Shown: piece after piece, positions 49,990 through 59,511 of the stretch
Layout of the letters: each line of letters starts with the position of its first letter
Position numbering within the stretch: the first letter of the stretch is position 1
Source: JAJPGZ01 sp038229295
GTDB taxonomy: Bacteria; Verrucomicrobiota; Verrucomicrobiia; Chthoniobacterales; UBA10450
Length of the DNA: 64,000 bases
Reading direction: 5' to 3'
Assembly: GCA_038229295.1 (NCBI GenBank)
Contig: JBBROO010000013.1
Span: 1 to 64,000 of the forward strand
Position numbers and translations under genes: made by a program
Notes under the pieces: generated by a model
Told to the model about the DNA's origin: nothing
Databases searched by the model: none
Seen by the model: the letters and a program-made list of their open reading frames with translations, nothing else

Positions 49990-50125
49990 GTTATTGCTTT
50001 CTTGGTTTCGTTTTTGATTGCAGTCCGCGATTAGCTCGCGGATTCGGCGCTTATAAAGCAGTGTTAATGCCAATCACCTCGGATTTTATAATTACTGGAG
50101 GACTGCGTATCGTTAGGTCGCTAAC

Positions 50126-52000
50126 GTGAAAAGCTTCTCCGCAGTTAGGCGGTACTCATTCGGGCCAGGCGATTACCTCTTCGCCTTCGCCGCGCTCGTT
50201 CGCTTTCTCACTCTCGTGCAACTCACTCGCTCCCCTTTTCTGCTCCCCTCGCGTGGCGACATGCATTTTTACGACGATTGGGCGCAGCGAATTCTGCGGG
50301 GGGAATGGACCGACCACCTCGCTTTCTATGGCTTGCCGCTCTACGCCTACCTGCTCGCCTTCTTCTACAAACTCTTTGGCTACGGACCATTCGTTCCAGC
50401 CATGTTGCAAGCTCTGCTCGATGCCGGGACAGCCGTGCTGATTTATCGGATCACTCTCCGTGTTGCCCCCGACTTCACCGCAAGATCGACAACCAACGCC
50501 TCGCCCCTTAGCGCAACGTATCTCCGCCAGACCGCCGCCATCCTCGCCGGGTGCGCGTGGATTTTCTTCGTCCCCGCTCAGGCCTACGCGGTCATCCTGA
50601 TGCCCACCACGTGGCTGATTTTTGTTTTCTGGTTCGTCGTCTGGCGAATCGTCAAAAACGATGCCGCGCCCGCCGCGAAAGAATGTCTGCTTCTCGGTGT
50701 ACTCGTCGGCGTCACCGCCATGGGCGTGGCCACAGTCCTATTTTTGCTTCCGCTTGTTCTCTGCGCCATCTTTGTTAGGCGCAAGATCGACAATCACAAC
50801 CCGCCCGCCGTTCTCGCGGCCGCTGTCCTATTGCTCGGGGTCGTCGCCGGCAGTTCGCCCTGCTGGATCCACAATTACTTCATCGCGCGTGACCCGGTCT
50901 TTCTCTCCGCCCACAGCGGAATCAATTTTTGGATCGGCAACAATCCCGATGCGAATGGCTATCCTCGCTTCCCGCCCGGTTTGCGGGCGGGCCAAGCCGC
51001 GATGTTGGAAGATTCGATCACCTCGGCCGAATCCGCCGCGGGTCATCACCTGAAACGCGCCCAAGTTTCGGCCTATTGGTCGGGCAAAGCGCGTGACTAC
51101 ATCGCGCATCATTTCGGTCAATGGCTCGGGCTGATAACAACCAAGTTCCGAAATTTTTGGAGCGCCTTTCAATACGACGATCTCAGCATCATCACGAGCT
51201 TGCGCGAGCATCGCGTGGTATTCCCCGGACTTTATTTTGGGCTCGTGGCCGCGCTGGCATGGCCCGGAATGATCTTAAGCTGGCGCCTCGCGCCGCCATC
51301 GCGGTGGATTGTCTTCGCCATTCTCCTCCACCTCGCGGCTCTGTTGCCCGTCTTCGTGACCGAGCGTTACCGATTACCTATCGTGCCGGGTTTGCTCATC
51401 TTTGCCGCATTGGGATTGTCGATCTTGTGGCGCAGTTGCGTGGCTGCTGAATTCGGAATGGTGGCGCTCTACCTGGCTTTGCTCGTTGCGTCGGCCATCT
51501 TTGTTTCCTGGCCGCAACGTAACCCATCGCTCTGGGCGCTCGATGCCTATAATTCCGGCTGGCAGGCACTCGAGTCCGGCGACCTTCCGCTGGCGGAGAA
51601 AAAACTGGCCCTGGCGCGCGCCTACGTGCCTAACAACTCCGAGACTAATTTCGCCTTTGGAAATCTTCGCCTCGCGCAAGGCGACCGCTCTTCGGCGGCA
51701 ATCTTCTATCGTGAAGCTTTGCAAATCGATCGAACACACAAGGGCGCCCTCAATAATCTTGGGGTGATGGCGCTGGAAGACCATGATCTCGCCGCGGCCC
51801 GCTTCTATTTCGCCAACGCGCTGGCGCAAGATCGACATAACGCCAAGACCCATTTTCTCCTCGCCAAAACCGCTGCCGCCGCCGGGGATATCGCTCACGC
51901 CGAAAGCGAACTCGATCAAGCGCTCGCCATTACTCCGACGCAGCCAGAATTCATCGCGCTTAAGAGCGAGCTGATCCGACAGAAGTCCCCGCCGGATTAG
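50126..52000 (+). CDS. ArnT-like membrane glycosyltransferase with TPR tail
   Basis: A 624-residue protein from GTG at 50126, with about ten membrane helices and a first loop (SRGDMHFYDDWAQRILRGEWTDHLAFYGLPLYAYLLAFFYKLFG) of the GT-C/PMT type with a DD pair. The C-terminal 150 residues form TPR repeats (ESGDLPLAEKKLALARAYVPNNSETNFAFGNLRLAQGD...). It probably transfers sugars from polyprenyl phosphate. It starts the glycan region. Four 10-mer copies lie inside. Confidence 0.82.
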   Translation: MKSFSAVRRYSFGPGDYLFAFAALVRFLTLVQLTRSPFLLPSRGDMHFYDDWAQRILRGEWTDHLAFYGLPLYAYLLAFFYKLFGYGPFVPAMLQALLDAGTAVLIYRITLRVAPDFTARSTTNASPLSATYLRQTAAILAGCAWIFFVPAQAYAVILMPTTWLIFVFWFVVWRIVKNDAAPAAKECLLLGVLVGVTAMGVATVLFLLPLVLCAIFVRRKIDNHNPPAVLAAAVLLLGVVAGSSPCWIHNYFIARDPVFLSAHSGINFWIGNNPDANGYPRFPPGLRAGQAAMLEDSITSAESAAGHHLKRAQVSAYWSGKARDYIAHHFGQWLGLITTKFRNFWSAFQYDDLSIITSLREHRVVFPGLYFGLVAALAWPGMILSWRLAPPSRWIVFAILLHLAALLPVFVTERYRLPIVPGLLIFAALGLSILWRSCVAAEFGMVALYLALLVASAIFVSWPQRNPSLWALDAYNSGWQALESGDLPLAEKKLALARAYVPNNSETNFAFGNLRLAQGDRSSAAIFYREALQIDRTHKGALNNLGVMALEDHDLAAARFYFANALAQDRHNAKTHFLLAKTAAAAGDIAHAESELDQALAITPTQPEFIALKSELIRQKSPPD

Positions 52001-52007
52001 TTAGGCG

Positions 52008-52832
52008 TCAGGAACGCGCTGTCGCTAACGGCCGCGCATGCAATCGCAGATCGAACAGCATCACGATAAATTCAAAGATGACTTTCGCGGAAAATTTGCT
52101 CCGCCCGTGCTGGCGTTCGCCAAACTCGTAACCCACCTCACGCAGGCGAACTTGGTCCCGCCCCACTCGCGCAACCGCGAGCGAATAAAGATAGAGCAGC
52201 AGCTTGTAACCGCGCGGACGCAAGGTCCAGTCGTCAATCTTCAAAAAAAGTTCGCGGCGGATAGTGAAAAATCCCGACATCGGATCCGACAACGGCACGC
52301 GCGCGATAATCCTCGTTAGGGCAGTGGCCGTCCAGCTGACCGCTCGCCGCATCCATCCCCAGCTGCCATCGCTGCCTCCCACGGCGCGCCTCGTAGCCAC
52401 GGCAAAATCAGCATACTTCATTTTCTTCAGCAGTTCCGGTAACCGGGTGTGGTCGTGCTGAAGATCGGCATCCATCACTCCGAGAATTTCGCCGCGAGCA
52501 TGGCGAAATCCGCAGATTACGGCCGAACTCAAACCGCGCTCGCCGCGCCGGCGAATAACGCGAAGCCATTTGTAATGATGTTGGAAACGTTGCGCTTCCG
52601 CCCAAGTCCCATCCGGCGAATCATCATCGACCACGATGACTTCGAAACTGTGTCCCGCTAAAATTTTGCCAATGCGCGCGAACAACTGCGCCAGGTTTTC
52701 GCTTTCGTTGTAAGTCGGAAGAACCAGACTGAATGCCGGCGTGATCGCGCGAGGTACCGCGTCCGGCGCGATGGTTCCAAGATCGACATGGTGCATGTCG
52801 AACGCCGGCGACGAAGTTTCCACGCTGACCAT
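52008..52832 (-). CDS. Family 2 glycosyltransferase, polyprenol-phosphate mannosyltransferase-like
   Basis: A 274-residue GT2 enzyme. SLVLPTYNESENLAQLFARI, VIVVDDDSPDGTWAEA, GLSSAVICGFRHARGEILGVMDADLQHD and PMSGFFTIRRELFLKI match dolichyl/polyprenyl-phosphate mannose synthases. No C-terminal membrane helices are visible. It would make the lipid-linked sugar used by the neighbouring GT-C enzymes. It is convergent with the gene ending at 52000. Confidence 0.88.
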   Translation of the reverse strand: MVSVETSSPAFDMHHVDLGTIAPDAVPRAITPAFSLVLPTYNESENLAQLFARIGKILAGHSFEVIVVDDDSPDGTWAEAQRFQHHYKWLRVIRRRGERGLSSAVICGFRHARGEILGVMDADLQHDHTRLPELLKKMKYADFAVATRRAVGGSDGSWGWMRRAVSWTATALTRIIARVPLSDPMSGFFTIRRELFLKIDDWTLRPRGYKLLLYLYSLAVARVGRDQVRLREVGYEFGERQHGRSKFSAKVIFEFIVMLFDLRLHARPLATARS

Positions 52833-52877
52833 TGCCCTTGAGTGAGCACCCGATATGCCAGCGACGGATCGGTTAGG

Positions 52878-54095
52878 TCATTTCACGAGCTTCGAAGCGC
52901 GCATTAAATGCGAAGTAACCGGATCGTAAATCTCCGCGCGAACAAAAAACCGGCGGTATTGCGACAGATCAATCGCCACCAAAATAATTAGAGCCCCCGC
53001 CAGTACGGGAATGCGCCAGCGTGGAAAAAATCGGCCACCCAAAATCACGAGTTGCGACGCCGCCAGCCAGCGCAATGGCTCGTCCCAATACGCGGCGAAA
53101 CGAAGATTCATTCCATAACGCACCAGCGACATGGCGACGAAACTGAATCCGAGAAACAGCGCCCAAAAAAGATCGGCCCGGGACTCCTTGTCGATCTTGC
53201 CGACACGTCCAAAGACCAGCGCCACAACGCCGGGTGAAAGAATGGTGAAGTCGATCAGATAGCGGTACCACGCCCCGTCCTGAAACTGCATCACGTAAGG
53301 AATGCTCGCGGATTTAATCGTATACAGCCGATAGAACGTGATCCATTCGCCCAACCCGCCTAACAACGACGCCAGAATGATCACCGCCGCGGCGCCCGCG
53401 ACAAAAGTCACCAGCAGTAAAACAAAGTTCGGCCGTCCGATTCGTCCCACGGCAAAGCAAATCCAGGTCGCGACCAAAGCAGCGCAAACAAATGCGCCGT
53501 TTTCTTTCGTCAGCACGAGAATAAAAAAACTCAGTCCGAACGCGATTAACCAGCTCCGCGAGCCGGGCGCGCACAGACATTCGAAGAAAAACCACGCGCT
53601 CAGCACAGCCCAGAGCGCGAAGTACTCGTCGCCCAAGGCGCGTTGGGCCAGGAAAATTTGCAGCGGCGCCACTGCCATCAAAGTCGTGACTACGATCATC
53701 TGCGGGATACCGCCAAAGCGGTAGCCGATGATCGCCGTCGCCATAAGTAACAGAATCGCGGCGCTACACGAGACCACCCGCACCGCGTGCAGCGGATCCA
53801 GCCTAACAACGCGCGTCAGGATCGCCGTCGGCCAGATAAATCCGATCCGCGTGGCGGGCACGAGCGCGTCATGCTGCTTCACCTGCGACCCGATGAATTC
53901 GTCGACCACGCGACCGTAATCAGTGAGTCCATATTTGACCGCGTTCTCTACGTAGACGGCGTAATTGTGTTCATCGATGCCGACGCCCTGGAAACCGGCG
54001 CTCGGATAAATCCGCAGGAAAATTCCCGCGCCCAGAATGATGACGAGCAGACCGAGCGACCATTTCGTGGGCCGGGCTGAAGCTTCTTTTTCCAT
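52878..54095 (-). CDS. Membrane glycosyltransferase-like protein (GT-C/ArnT-like)
   Basis: A 405-residue protein from ATG at 54095 (MEKEASARPTKWSLGLLVIILGAGIFLRIYP) with about nine helices. The first periplasmic loop has GFQGVGIDEHNYAVYVENAV with a DE pair placed as in GT-C enzymes. An upstream ATG at 54134, joined to a 10-mer copy, would add 13 residues. It is likely to add sugars on the periplasmic side. Divergent from the next membrane protein. Confidence 0.75.
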   Translation of the reverse strand: MEKEASARPTKWSLGLLVIILGAGIFLRIYPSAGFQGVGIDEHNYAVYVENAVKYGLTDYGRVVDEFIGSQVKQHDALVPATRIGFIWPTAILTRVVRLDPLHAVRVVSCSAAILLLMATAIIGYRFGGIPQMIVVTTLMAVAPLQIFLAQRALGDEYFALWAVLSAWFFFECLCAPGSRSWLIAFGLSFFILVLTKENGAFVCAALVATWICFAVGRIGRPNFVLLLVTFVAGAAAVIILASLLGGLGEWITFYRLYTIKSASIPYVMQFQDGAWYRYLIDFTILSPGVVALVFGRVGKIDKESRADLFWALFLGFSFVAMSLVRYGMNLRFAAYWDEPLRWLAASQLVILGGRFFPRWRIPVLAGALIILVAIDLSQYRRFFVRAEIYDPVTSHLMRASKLVK

Positions 54096-54210
54096 GTGCG
54101 CGCGGCAAGACACTGCACTTCCCGTGCGCAACATGTCGATCTTTCAATCCCGCGCCAACGGCCCGGTGGCCCGGTGACTGCTTCCCAATTGATAATCAAC
54201 CCTTGAGCCG

Positions 54211-55941
54211 ATGGTTTCCGCACCGCCGCCCCACATCCGAACTCTGCCCGATTTGCCGCCCGCAAATCTGAGCGAGCCGCACGCCAAATTCCCGCGTGCT
54301 CCCGTCATTATCCTCTGCGCCACCGCGCTCTTTTCTTTGGTCGGGATCGCATTCGCGTTTTGGCTGCGCACCGTTCCCGCCGGGAATCCGGATCCCCGGC
54401 TGGCCTTCAACGTCTTCTATATGTTGTTCGCGCGTCACGAGCCCGGCGGATTGCTCGTCGTCGCCGTCTTTAGCCTAACGACCGCTCTCTTTCTGTTTCG
54501 AACCCAAGCGCGAAATGTAGATGTCGATCTTGCGCGCTGGCTCCTTCCCGCCGCGGTGGCGATGGCGTTTGCGATCACGGCCATTGGAACTCATATCGTC
54601 TTCCATAATTACGCCCTGACCGCCGACGAATACGTGGCTGATTTCCAGGCGCGGATTTTCCTGCACGGAAAAATCCAGGCTGCGGTTTCAGCGGAATGGC
54701 TCGACGCGATTCGCGTGATCAAACCGACGTATATCGATTATTTCCCGGCCACGCATTCCTGGAGCCAGGACTATCTCCCGATTTACGCCGCCATGCGTGC
54801 CGTCTTTCAGAGTGTCGGTCTGCAATCGATGCTTAATCCGTTCCTGGCCGCGCTGACCGTACTCGCGCTTTACGGAACGGTGCGAAACATCTGGCCAGAA
54901 TCGAAAACGAATTCGCTCGTCGCGGTCGGCCTGCTCGTCAGCTCCTCGCAATTCCTGCTTATGTCGATGACGGCGTATGCCATGCCGGCGCATCTTGCCC
55001 TCAACGCCATTTGGCTCTGGCTTTATTCGCGACCGGACCGGCGCGCATTTTATCTGGCGCCGTTTGTGGGCGTGCTCGCGATTGGGTTGCATCAACCAAT
55101 TGTGCACGCGCTTTTCGTGCTGCCGTTTCTCATTCGCCTCGTCCGGCAACAGCGTTGGCGCAGTTCGCTTGTCTTCGGCGTGATCTATCTCGCCGGTTGC
55201 ATCGGATGGTGCGCTTGGAAAATGCACTTTCAACCTCCCGCCACCGCCGCCGCCTCAACCATCTTCCGCTTACTCAACCCGCGCATGGCCATCATCCAAC
55301 CGATGAATCTCCTTTTGCTTATCGGCTGGTCGTCCTTAGCCGCACCGCTTCTGTTTCTGCTCGGAGCAAAACAATTCTTCCGCGTCCGACCCATTGTGCA
55401 GGACGCGATGCTCAGCTGTGCTTTGACCTTCGGGTTTTATTTTTTCTTCTACCTCGATCAAGCCCACGGTTGGGGTTATCGCTATTTTCACGGCGTTCTC
55501 GCCTGTCTCATCATCGTCGCCGTGGCCGGCTTCAATCGATTGTCGATCTTAGTTGGTCCGCGCCGCGCCCAAACATTCGTTCTCCTTGGCATCGCGGCTT
55601 CGTTACTAATTCAATTGCCGTTGCGCTGTTTCCAAGCCGAGCGCTTCGTTAGGCCGTACGCGCGCACCGCTGCTTTGATTCACGCCATGCCCCGCGATAT
55701 CGTCGCGCTCGATGCCCGCGATGCGTGGTATTCCGCGGATCTTATTCGCAACGATCCCTTCCTCGAACAACGTCCCGCCGTTGTTTCGATTTTTGGCCTG
55801 AACCCGGCGGCCGTCGCCGCTTTGGAGAAAAAAGGCAGCGCCCGTTTCATGACGCGCGATGACTTAACTCGACTCGGCATGTTCACCGCTCGCCCCGAAC
55901 ACTATGGACGCGATCCTTTCCAACTTGGCCGCGGCAAATAA
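54211..55941 (+). CDS. Polytopic membrane protein, putative glycosyltransferase
   Basis: A 576-residue protein with about twelve helices. A loop after helix 3 reads NYALTADEYVADFQARIFLHGKI, with a DE pair, followed by FPATHSWSQDYLPIYAAMRAVFQS, which resembles GT-C type polyprenyl-sugar transferases. The C-terminal soluble part is short. Its end overlaps the following FkbM gene by 38 bases. Exact activity unknown. Confidence 0.72.
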   Translation: MVSAPPPHIRTLPDLPPANLSEPHAKFPRAPVIILCATALFSLVGIAFAFWLRTVPAGNPDPRLAFNVFYMLFARHEPGGLLVVAVFSLTTALFLFRTQARNVDVDLARWLLPAAVAMAFAITAIGTHIVFHNYALTADEYVADFQARIFLHGKIQAAVSAEWLDAIRVIKPTYIDYFPATHSWSQDYLPIYAAMRAVFQSVGLQSMLNPFLAALTVLALYGTVRNIWPESKTNSLVAVGLLVSSSQFLLMSMTAYAMPAHLALNAIWLWLYSRPDRRAFYLAPFVGVLAIGLHQPIVHALFVLPFLIRLVRQQRWRSSLVFGVIYLAGCIGWCAWKMHFQPPATAAASTIFRLLNPRMAIIQPMNLLLLIGWSSLAAPLLFLLGAKQFFRVRPIVQDAMLSCALTFGFYFFFYLDQAHGWGYRYFHGVLACLIIVAVAGFNRLSILVGPRRAQTFVLLGIAASLLIQLPLRCFQAERFVRPYARTAALIHAMPRDIVALDARDAWYSADLIRNDPFLEQRPAVVSIFGLNPAAVAALEKKGSARFMTRDDLTRLGMFTARPEHYGRDPFQLGRGK

Positions 55942-56704
55942 CTCGGAACCCAGCAGTCGGGTTTTGCTCGACCACGTCCGTCGCATCATCGCTGCGCTCG
56001 AAGGGTTTCGTGTTTATGGCAGCGTTTGGTTGTGGCCGTGGATCACCTACTGTTTTTCGCCACTCGTTAGCCGATTTTCGCCCGGGAAAATCGCACGCTT
56101 CGATGGCTTCCGTGCGCGCCTGGACCAGGGTGATCTCTATACCTTCGCCAATGTTTTCGCGGATTATCCAGTTGTCGATCTTGCGCGCGCGTTACCCGAA
56201 GTAGAGTTGATTGTCGATCTTGGGGCCAACGTCGGCGCATTTTCGTTTTTGATGCAGACGCTTTGCCGAAAGAGCGGATGCGATCCGCAAATCGTCGCGG
56301 TCGAGCCCGACGCAGCGAATGCCGCTTTTCTTCGTGAACAGCCTTTTGCCAACGCACTCGAAATTCACGAAGCGGCGGTCGGTCGGTCGAACGGAACTGC
56401 GCGTCTCGTCCCCGGACAGAATTCAGTCACCCATCATGTTGATTTTTCCGGCAGCGCGAATGGCCTAACGATTCCAGTAATCAGTTTGGAATCGCTCTGC
56501 GATCGTCCGGCGCTGGTGAAGATGGATATTGAAGGGAGCGAGCTTGCAGTGCTCGAAGTTGGTTTGCCTGAAAACGTTCAGCATCTCGTGCTGGAATGGC
56601 ATCATGCGGGTGCACCGACGGACATTGTGGCCGGAAACTGGATTCAAATATCGAGCGACATTCACGGGGCGAGTACGTGGTATTGGCGGAGGCAATCACG
56701 ATGA
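55904..56704 (+). CDS. FkbM-family methyltransferase (1)
   Basis: A 266-residue SAM-dependent methyltransferase. The SAM-binding strand VELIVDLGANVGAFSFLMQTLC, IVAVEPDAANAAFLREQ, and VKMDIEGSELAVLE are the FkbM signature. Such enzymes O-methylate sugars of surface polymers. Two direct 10-mer copies only 39 bases apart lie at its centre, both encoding VDL. The stop overlaps the start of the next gene by three bases. Confidence 0.85.
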   Translation: MDAILSNLAAANNSEPSSRVLLDHVRRIIAALEGFRVYGSVWLWPWITYCFSPLVSRFSPGKIARFDGFRARLDQGDLYTFANVFADYPVVDLARALPEVELIVDLGANVGAFSFLMQTLCRKSGCDPQIVAVEPDAANAAFLREQPFANALEIHEAAVGRSNGTARLVPGQNSVTHHVDFSGSANGLTIPVISLESLCDRPALVKMDIEGSELAVLEVGLPENVQHLVLEWHHAGAPTDIVAGNWIQISSDIHGASTWYWRRQSR

Positions 56705-57828
56705 GCTCCATCGCATTGGCGCCGCACCCAAAAACCGTTCTCGGTTACGATACGCGTTCGTTGCGCAGCGCGCTCGTGATGCGGGCTGTCGATCTTGTCA
56801 ATCCCTTCAAGCGCGCGCAGGAATTCAAGTGGATAGGACCATGCGTTGTCTCATCCATCGCCGGACTCGGCGATCTATTTATTCACCTGCCGTTGATCGC
56901 CGGGATGGTGAACGAATGTCGCCGACGTGGCATCGCCGTGCGCGTGGCGCTGCGTCCGCCGTTGGCGGTGATCGGTGAGATGTGCGGTTGGGACGTGATC
57001 CCGTTTGATGATTCACTTGTCGATCTTTTCAAGACGCCCGAAAGACATCGGCCGACCGACTTGCTTCATCGCATTCGCTCGCTGCGACGCGAGCCGGCGG
57101 CACTGTGGATCGATCTGACCGGCAACGCGCTCAGCGCTCTCGCCATTAAATGCACATCCGCACGCGCGCTGGCCGCGCGCACCACACGCGGTGGTCGCAG
57201 CATGATCGATCATCCGTTGCCGCATCGCTTTCTGGAGAATGAGTACGACAACCTCGAGCGCGTCGCCGATTATCTCGGGTGCGATTTGGACCGGACGATC
57301 TACCATCGGCTGCGCGGTGAACCGATGCCGGAAGCGAACGGAACAGTCGTTCTCTCTCTGACCACGGCCTGTCCATGGAAAAACTGGCCGCTCGAAAATT
57401 TTCTCGCGGTGATCGACCACTTTCCTAACGTGCGCTTTGCTCTGAGCGGATTCGCGCACGAAGTGGTCGCCGAGGACCAGGAAACCTTGCGCGCGATTCG
57501 AGCGCGCCCGAATGTCGTCGATTATCTCGATCGCCTTCCGGTTTCCGATCTCATTCGCCTCGTCGCGAGCGGCGCGGCTATCATCACCAACGATGCGGGC
57601 GCAGCGCACATCGCTAACGCTTTCAGCAAACCGGGCGCAGTTCTCTTCGGTCCGGCGAGCCCGGGCGCGTTTGCGTCGCGGGATGGTCTAAAAGTTTTTC
57701 ACGACAGCAGTTGTCCGCTGCACCCGTGCGTCCAGTGGCAGTGCACGCGTCCGGCGGAATGGTGCATGCGGAAGATTTCGGCGCTGGATGTAATCAATTA
57801 TCTGGCGGCGCTCGCGGCGTTTCGTTAG
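56701..57828 (+). CDS. Family 9 glycosyltransferase (heptosyltransferase-like)
   Basis: A 375-residue GT-B enzyme from ATG at 56701. The N-terminal VVSSIAGLGDLFIHLPLIAGMV and the C-terminal nucleotide-sugar site (SDLIRLVASGAAIITNDAGAAHIANAFSKPGAVLFGPASPG) match ADP-heptose:LPS heptosyltransferases. A longer frame from 56596 overlaps FkbM and is rejected. The stop codon TAG is part of a TCGTTAGG copy and overlaps the stop of the convergent gene. Confidence 0.88.
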   Translation: MSSIALAPHPKTVLGYDTRSLRSALVMRAVDLVNPFKRAQEFKWIGPCVVSSIAGLGDLFIHLPLIAGMVNECRRRGIAVRVALRPPLAVIGEMCGWDVIPFDDSLVDLFKTPERHRPTDLLHRIRSLRREPAALWIDLTGNALSALAIKCTSARALAARTTRGGRSMIDHPLPHRFLENEYDNLERVADYLGCDLDRTIYHRLRGEPMPEANGTVVLSLTTACPWKNWPLENFLAVIDHFPNVRFALSGFAHEVVAEDQETLRAIRARPNVVDYLDRLPVSDLIRLVASGAAIITNDAGAAHIANAFSKPGAVLFGPASPGAFASRDGLKVFHDSSCPLHPCVQWQCTRPAEWCMRKISALDVINYLAALAAFR

Positions 57829-58508
57829 GCGCGAAGCCAAAGTTTGTCCGCTTCGATCACGCAGCCATCTGCCTCCAGCTCGTTAGTCGTGGCGTATTCG
57901 CGAAAGCCGCGGCGCGAAAGCATTTCTCGCATCGGTTCGTAGGTTCCTTGAGGCCCCATCGACACCTCCAGTAGAATGGCAGCGCAACGTTCCCACAGCG
58001 CGCCCATTCCTTCGAGCGCTTGCGGCTCGGCGCCTTGGAGATCGAGTTTAACGAGGAGACGGGAACCGGAAATGTCGAGGCTGTCGAGCCGCACCGCCTC
58101 CACCTCCCACGCCGGCGCAGCGTCGTTAGGCGCGACAATTTCTTCAGTAACAGTGCACGATGTCGATCTTGCCGTCGGTTGACGCAAAAGAAGTCGCGTT
58201 GGTTCTTTCCAAAGAGCAGCCTCCACCACTCGATAGCCGTTCCCTTTTAAGATGGCGGCGGAAGCCGGATGCGGTTCAACGCAAATCAGCTCGGCGTTTG
58301 GCAACGCGGCGCGAACGATGTCGGCAAATTCTCCAATGTTGGCGCCGCCATCTATCACGCCGTCGAAGTTCAGCGCCCGTAAATGCGAACGCAGCTTTCG
58401 GTGCCGCTGCCACACTCGGGCAAGAACGTCGAGCGGATGCGCCAGAAATGGAATCGCGCTGCAAAATTGCAGAAGCCTGATTCCGAGTTGGTAAAGCAAC
58501 GTGTTCAC
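57825..58508 (-). CDS. FkbM-family methyltransferase (2)
   Basis: A 227-residue methyltransferase from GTG at 58508 (VNTLLYQLGIRLLQF), which lies one base after the stop of the upstream glycosyltransferase. DGVIDGGANIGEFADIVRAALPNAELICVEPHP is the SAM site and LVKLDLQGAEPQALEGM the FkbM acidic motif. The longer frame to 58841 is shadow sequence. It probably methylates a glycan made by neighbouring enzymes. Confidence 0.85.
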   Translation of the reverse strand: MNTLLYQLGIRLLQFCSAIPFLAHPLDVLARVWQRHRKLRSHLRALNFDGVIDGGANIGEFADIVRAALPNAELICVEPHPASAAILKGNGYRVVEAALWKEPTRLLLRQPTARSTSCTVTEEIVAPNDAAPAWEVEAVRLDSLDISGSRLLVKLDLQGAEPQALEGMGALWERCAAILLEVSMGPQGTYEPMREMLSRRGFREYATTNELEADGCVIEADKLWLRA

Positions 58509-58509
58509 G

Positions 58510-59493
58510 TCATCGCCGGTCGAAGATTTTTCCAAGCCATCGTTGCGCCCGGCGGACAGCCCAGATCGGTAGCGGCAAGCGCAGTTTCCAATATAGGCGT
58601 TGGCCCGGCGTAATTCCCTCGAAGAAATTTTCCTGGATGTGACGATCGGCCATAGCGTTTGCGATTCTTTCTCTCGGATGATGCAACGGGAATTCCACCG
58701 GCATGGTCGGTAACTGCGCGGCGCGGGTTTGCGATTTGGTGTGGGCGGCATCGGCTCCGAAGCCAATGTTGGCGACCAGATTACTTCGCGGAACGATCGA
58801 TAGCAGATCGTGGCGCCAACAACTGAATAACCAGGGAACATCCCACGTGCTCAGCCCGTCTCGCTTGGCGGCGTAGCTGTCGTCGAAGTGGCGTCGCCAG
58901 AAATTCTGCGCGATTCGATTGTCGATCTTATCCGTTAGCCAATTCGTTCGTCGCAAGCCGGGCCATTCTTTCATTTGGTGATCGCAAAGTTGCCAGGCGC
59001 GCCGCCAGGTGGCCCAGCCCCAGATGTGGCAGACGCGCGAGAAGTAATAACTGTCTTCGTTAGGCGGGGCGGTCGCGGCCGGATCGAGATTTGTCCCGCT
59101 GATCGCGCCAACATGTCGATCTTGCGCGCAGTGTTCGAGTAATTCCTGACAGAACGGAAAGAACGTTGCCTCTGGCAGACAATCGTCCTCCAGAATAATT
59201 GCGCGCTCGGTTTGCTCGAAAACCCAGTCGAGACCTTCCGAAATATTTCTTCGCAAGCCAAGATTCTGTCCGGCGAAACGGCGAAAAACCTGACAAGGCC
59301 AGTCCACGCCATCGATAATCGCGCGCGCGGCCGCGCATCGCGCTTTGTCCGATTCGACCCTTGCCCGCGCTCCATCTGCGACGACGAATAACTGTGGTGG
59401 TCGCGCCGCCCGGATGGCAGCAAAAACTTTTTCAGTGCGTTCAGGCCGATTAAAAAGAATTAGAACGACTGGAGTGCGGAGAGCATTGTCCAT
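58510..59493 (-). CDS. Glycosyltransferase (GT-A fold, hemolytic-protein-like)
   Basis: A 327-residue protein. PVVLILFNRPERTEKVFAAIRAA, VFRRFAGQNLGLRRNISEGLDWVFEQTERAIILEDDCLPEATFF and SRVCHIWGWATWRRAWQLCD match a GT-A nucleotide-diphospho-sugar transferase group often seen in O-antigen or capsule loci. The EDD triplet is the likely metal site. Two 10-mer copies lie inside. It is upstream of FkbM (2) and coupled to it. Confidence 0.82.
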   Translation of the reverse strand: MDNALRTPVVLILFNRPERTEKVFAAIRAARPPQLFVVADGARARVESDKARCAAARAIIDGVDWPCQVFRRFAGQNLGLRRNISEGLDWVFEQTERAIILEDDCLPEATFFPFCQELLEHCAQDRHVGAISGTNLDPAATAPPNEDSYYFSRVCHIWGWATWRRAWQLCDHQMKEWPGLRRTNWLTDKIDNRIAQNFWRRHFDDSYAAKRDGLSTWDVPWLFSCWRHDLLSIVPRSNLVANIGFGADAAHTKSQTRAAQLPTMPVEFPLHHPRERIANAMADRHIQENFFEGITPGQRLYWKLRLPLPIWAVRRAQRWLGKIFDRR

Positions 59494-59511
59494 TGGCCGG
59501 CGTTACCAGCT

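Noticed and set aside
56596..56700. Longer start for the heptosyltransferase-like gene
   Set aside because: It is within the FkbM gene, and the ATG at 56701 forms a usual ATGA overlap with the FkbM stop.
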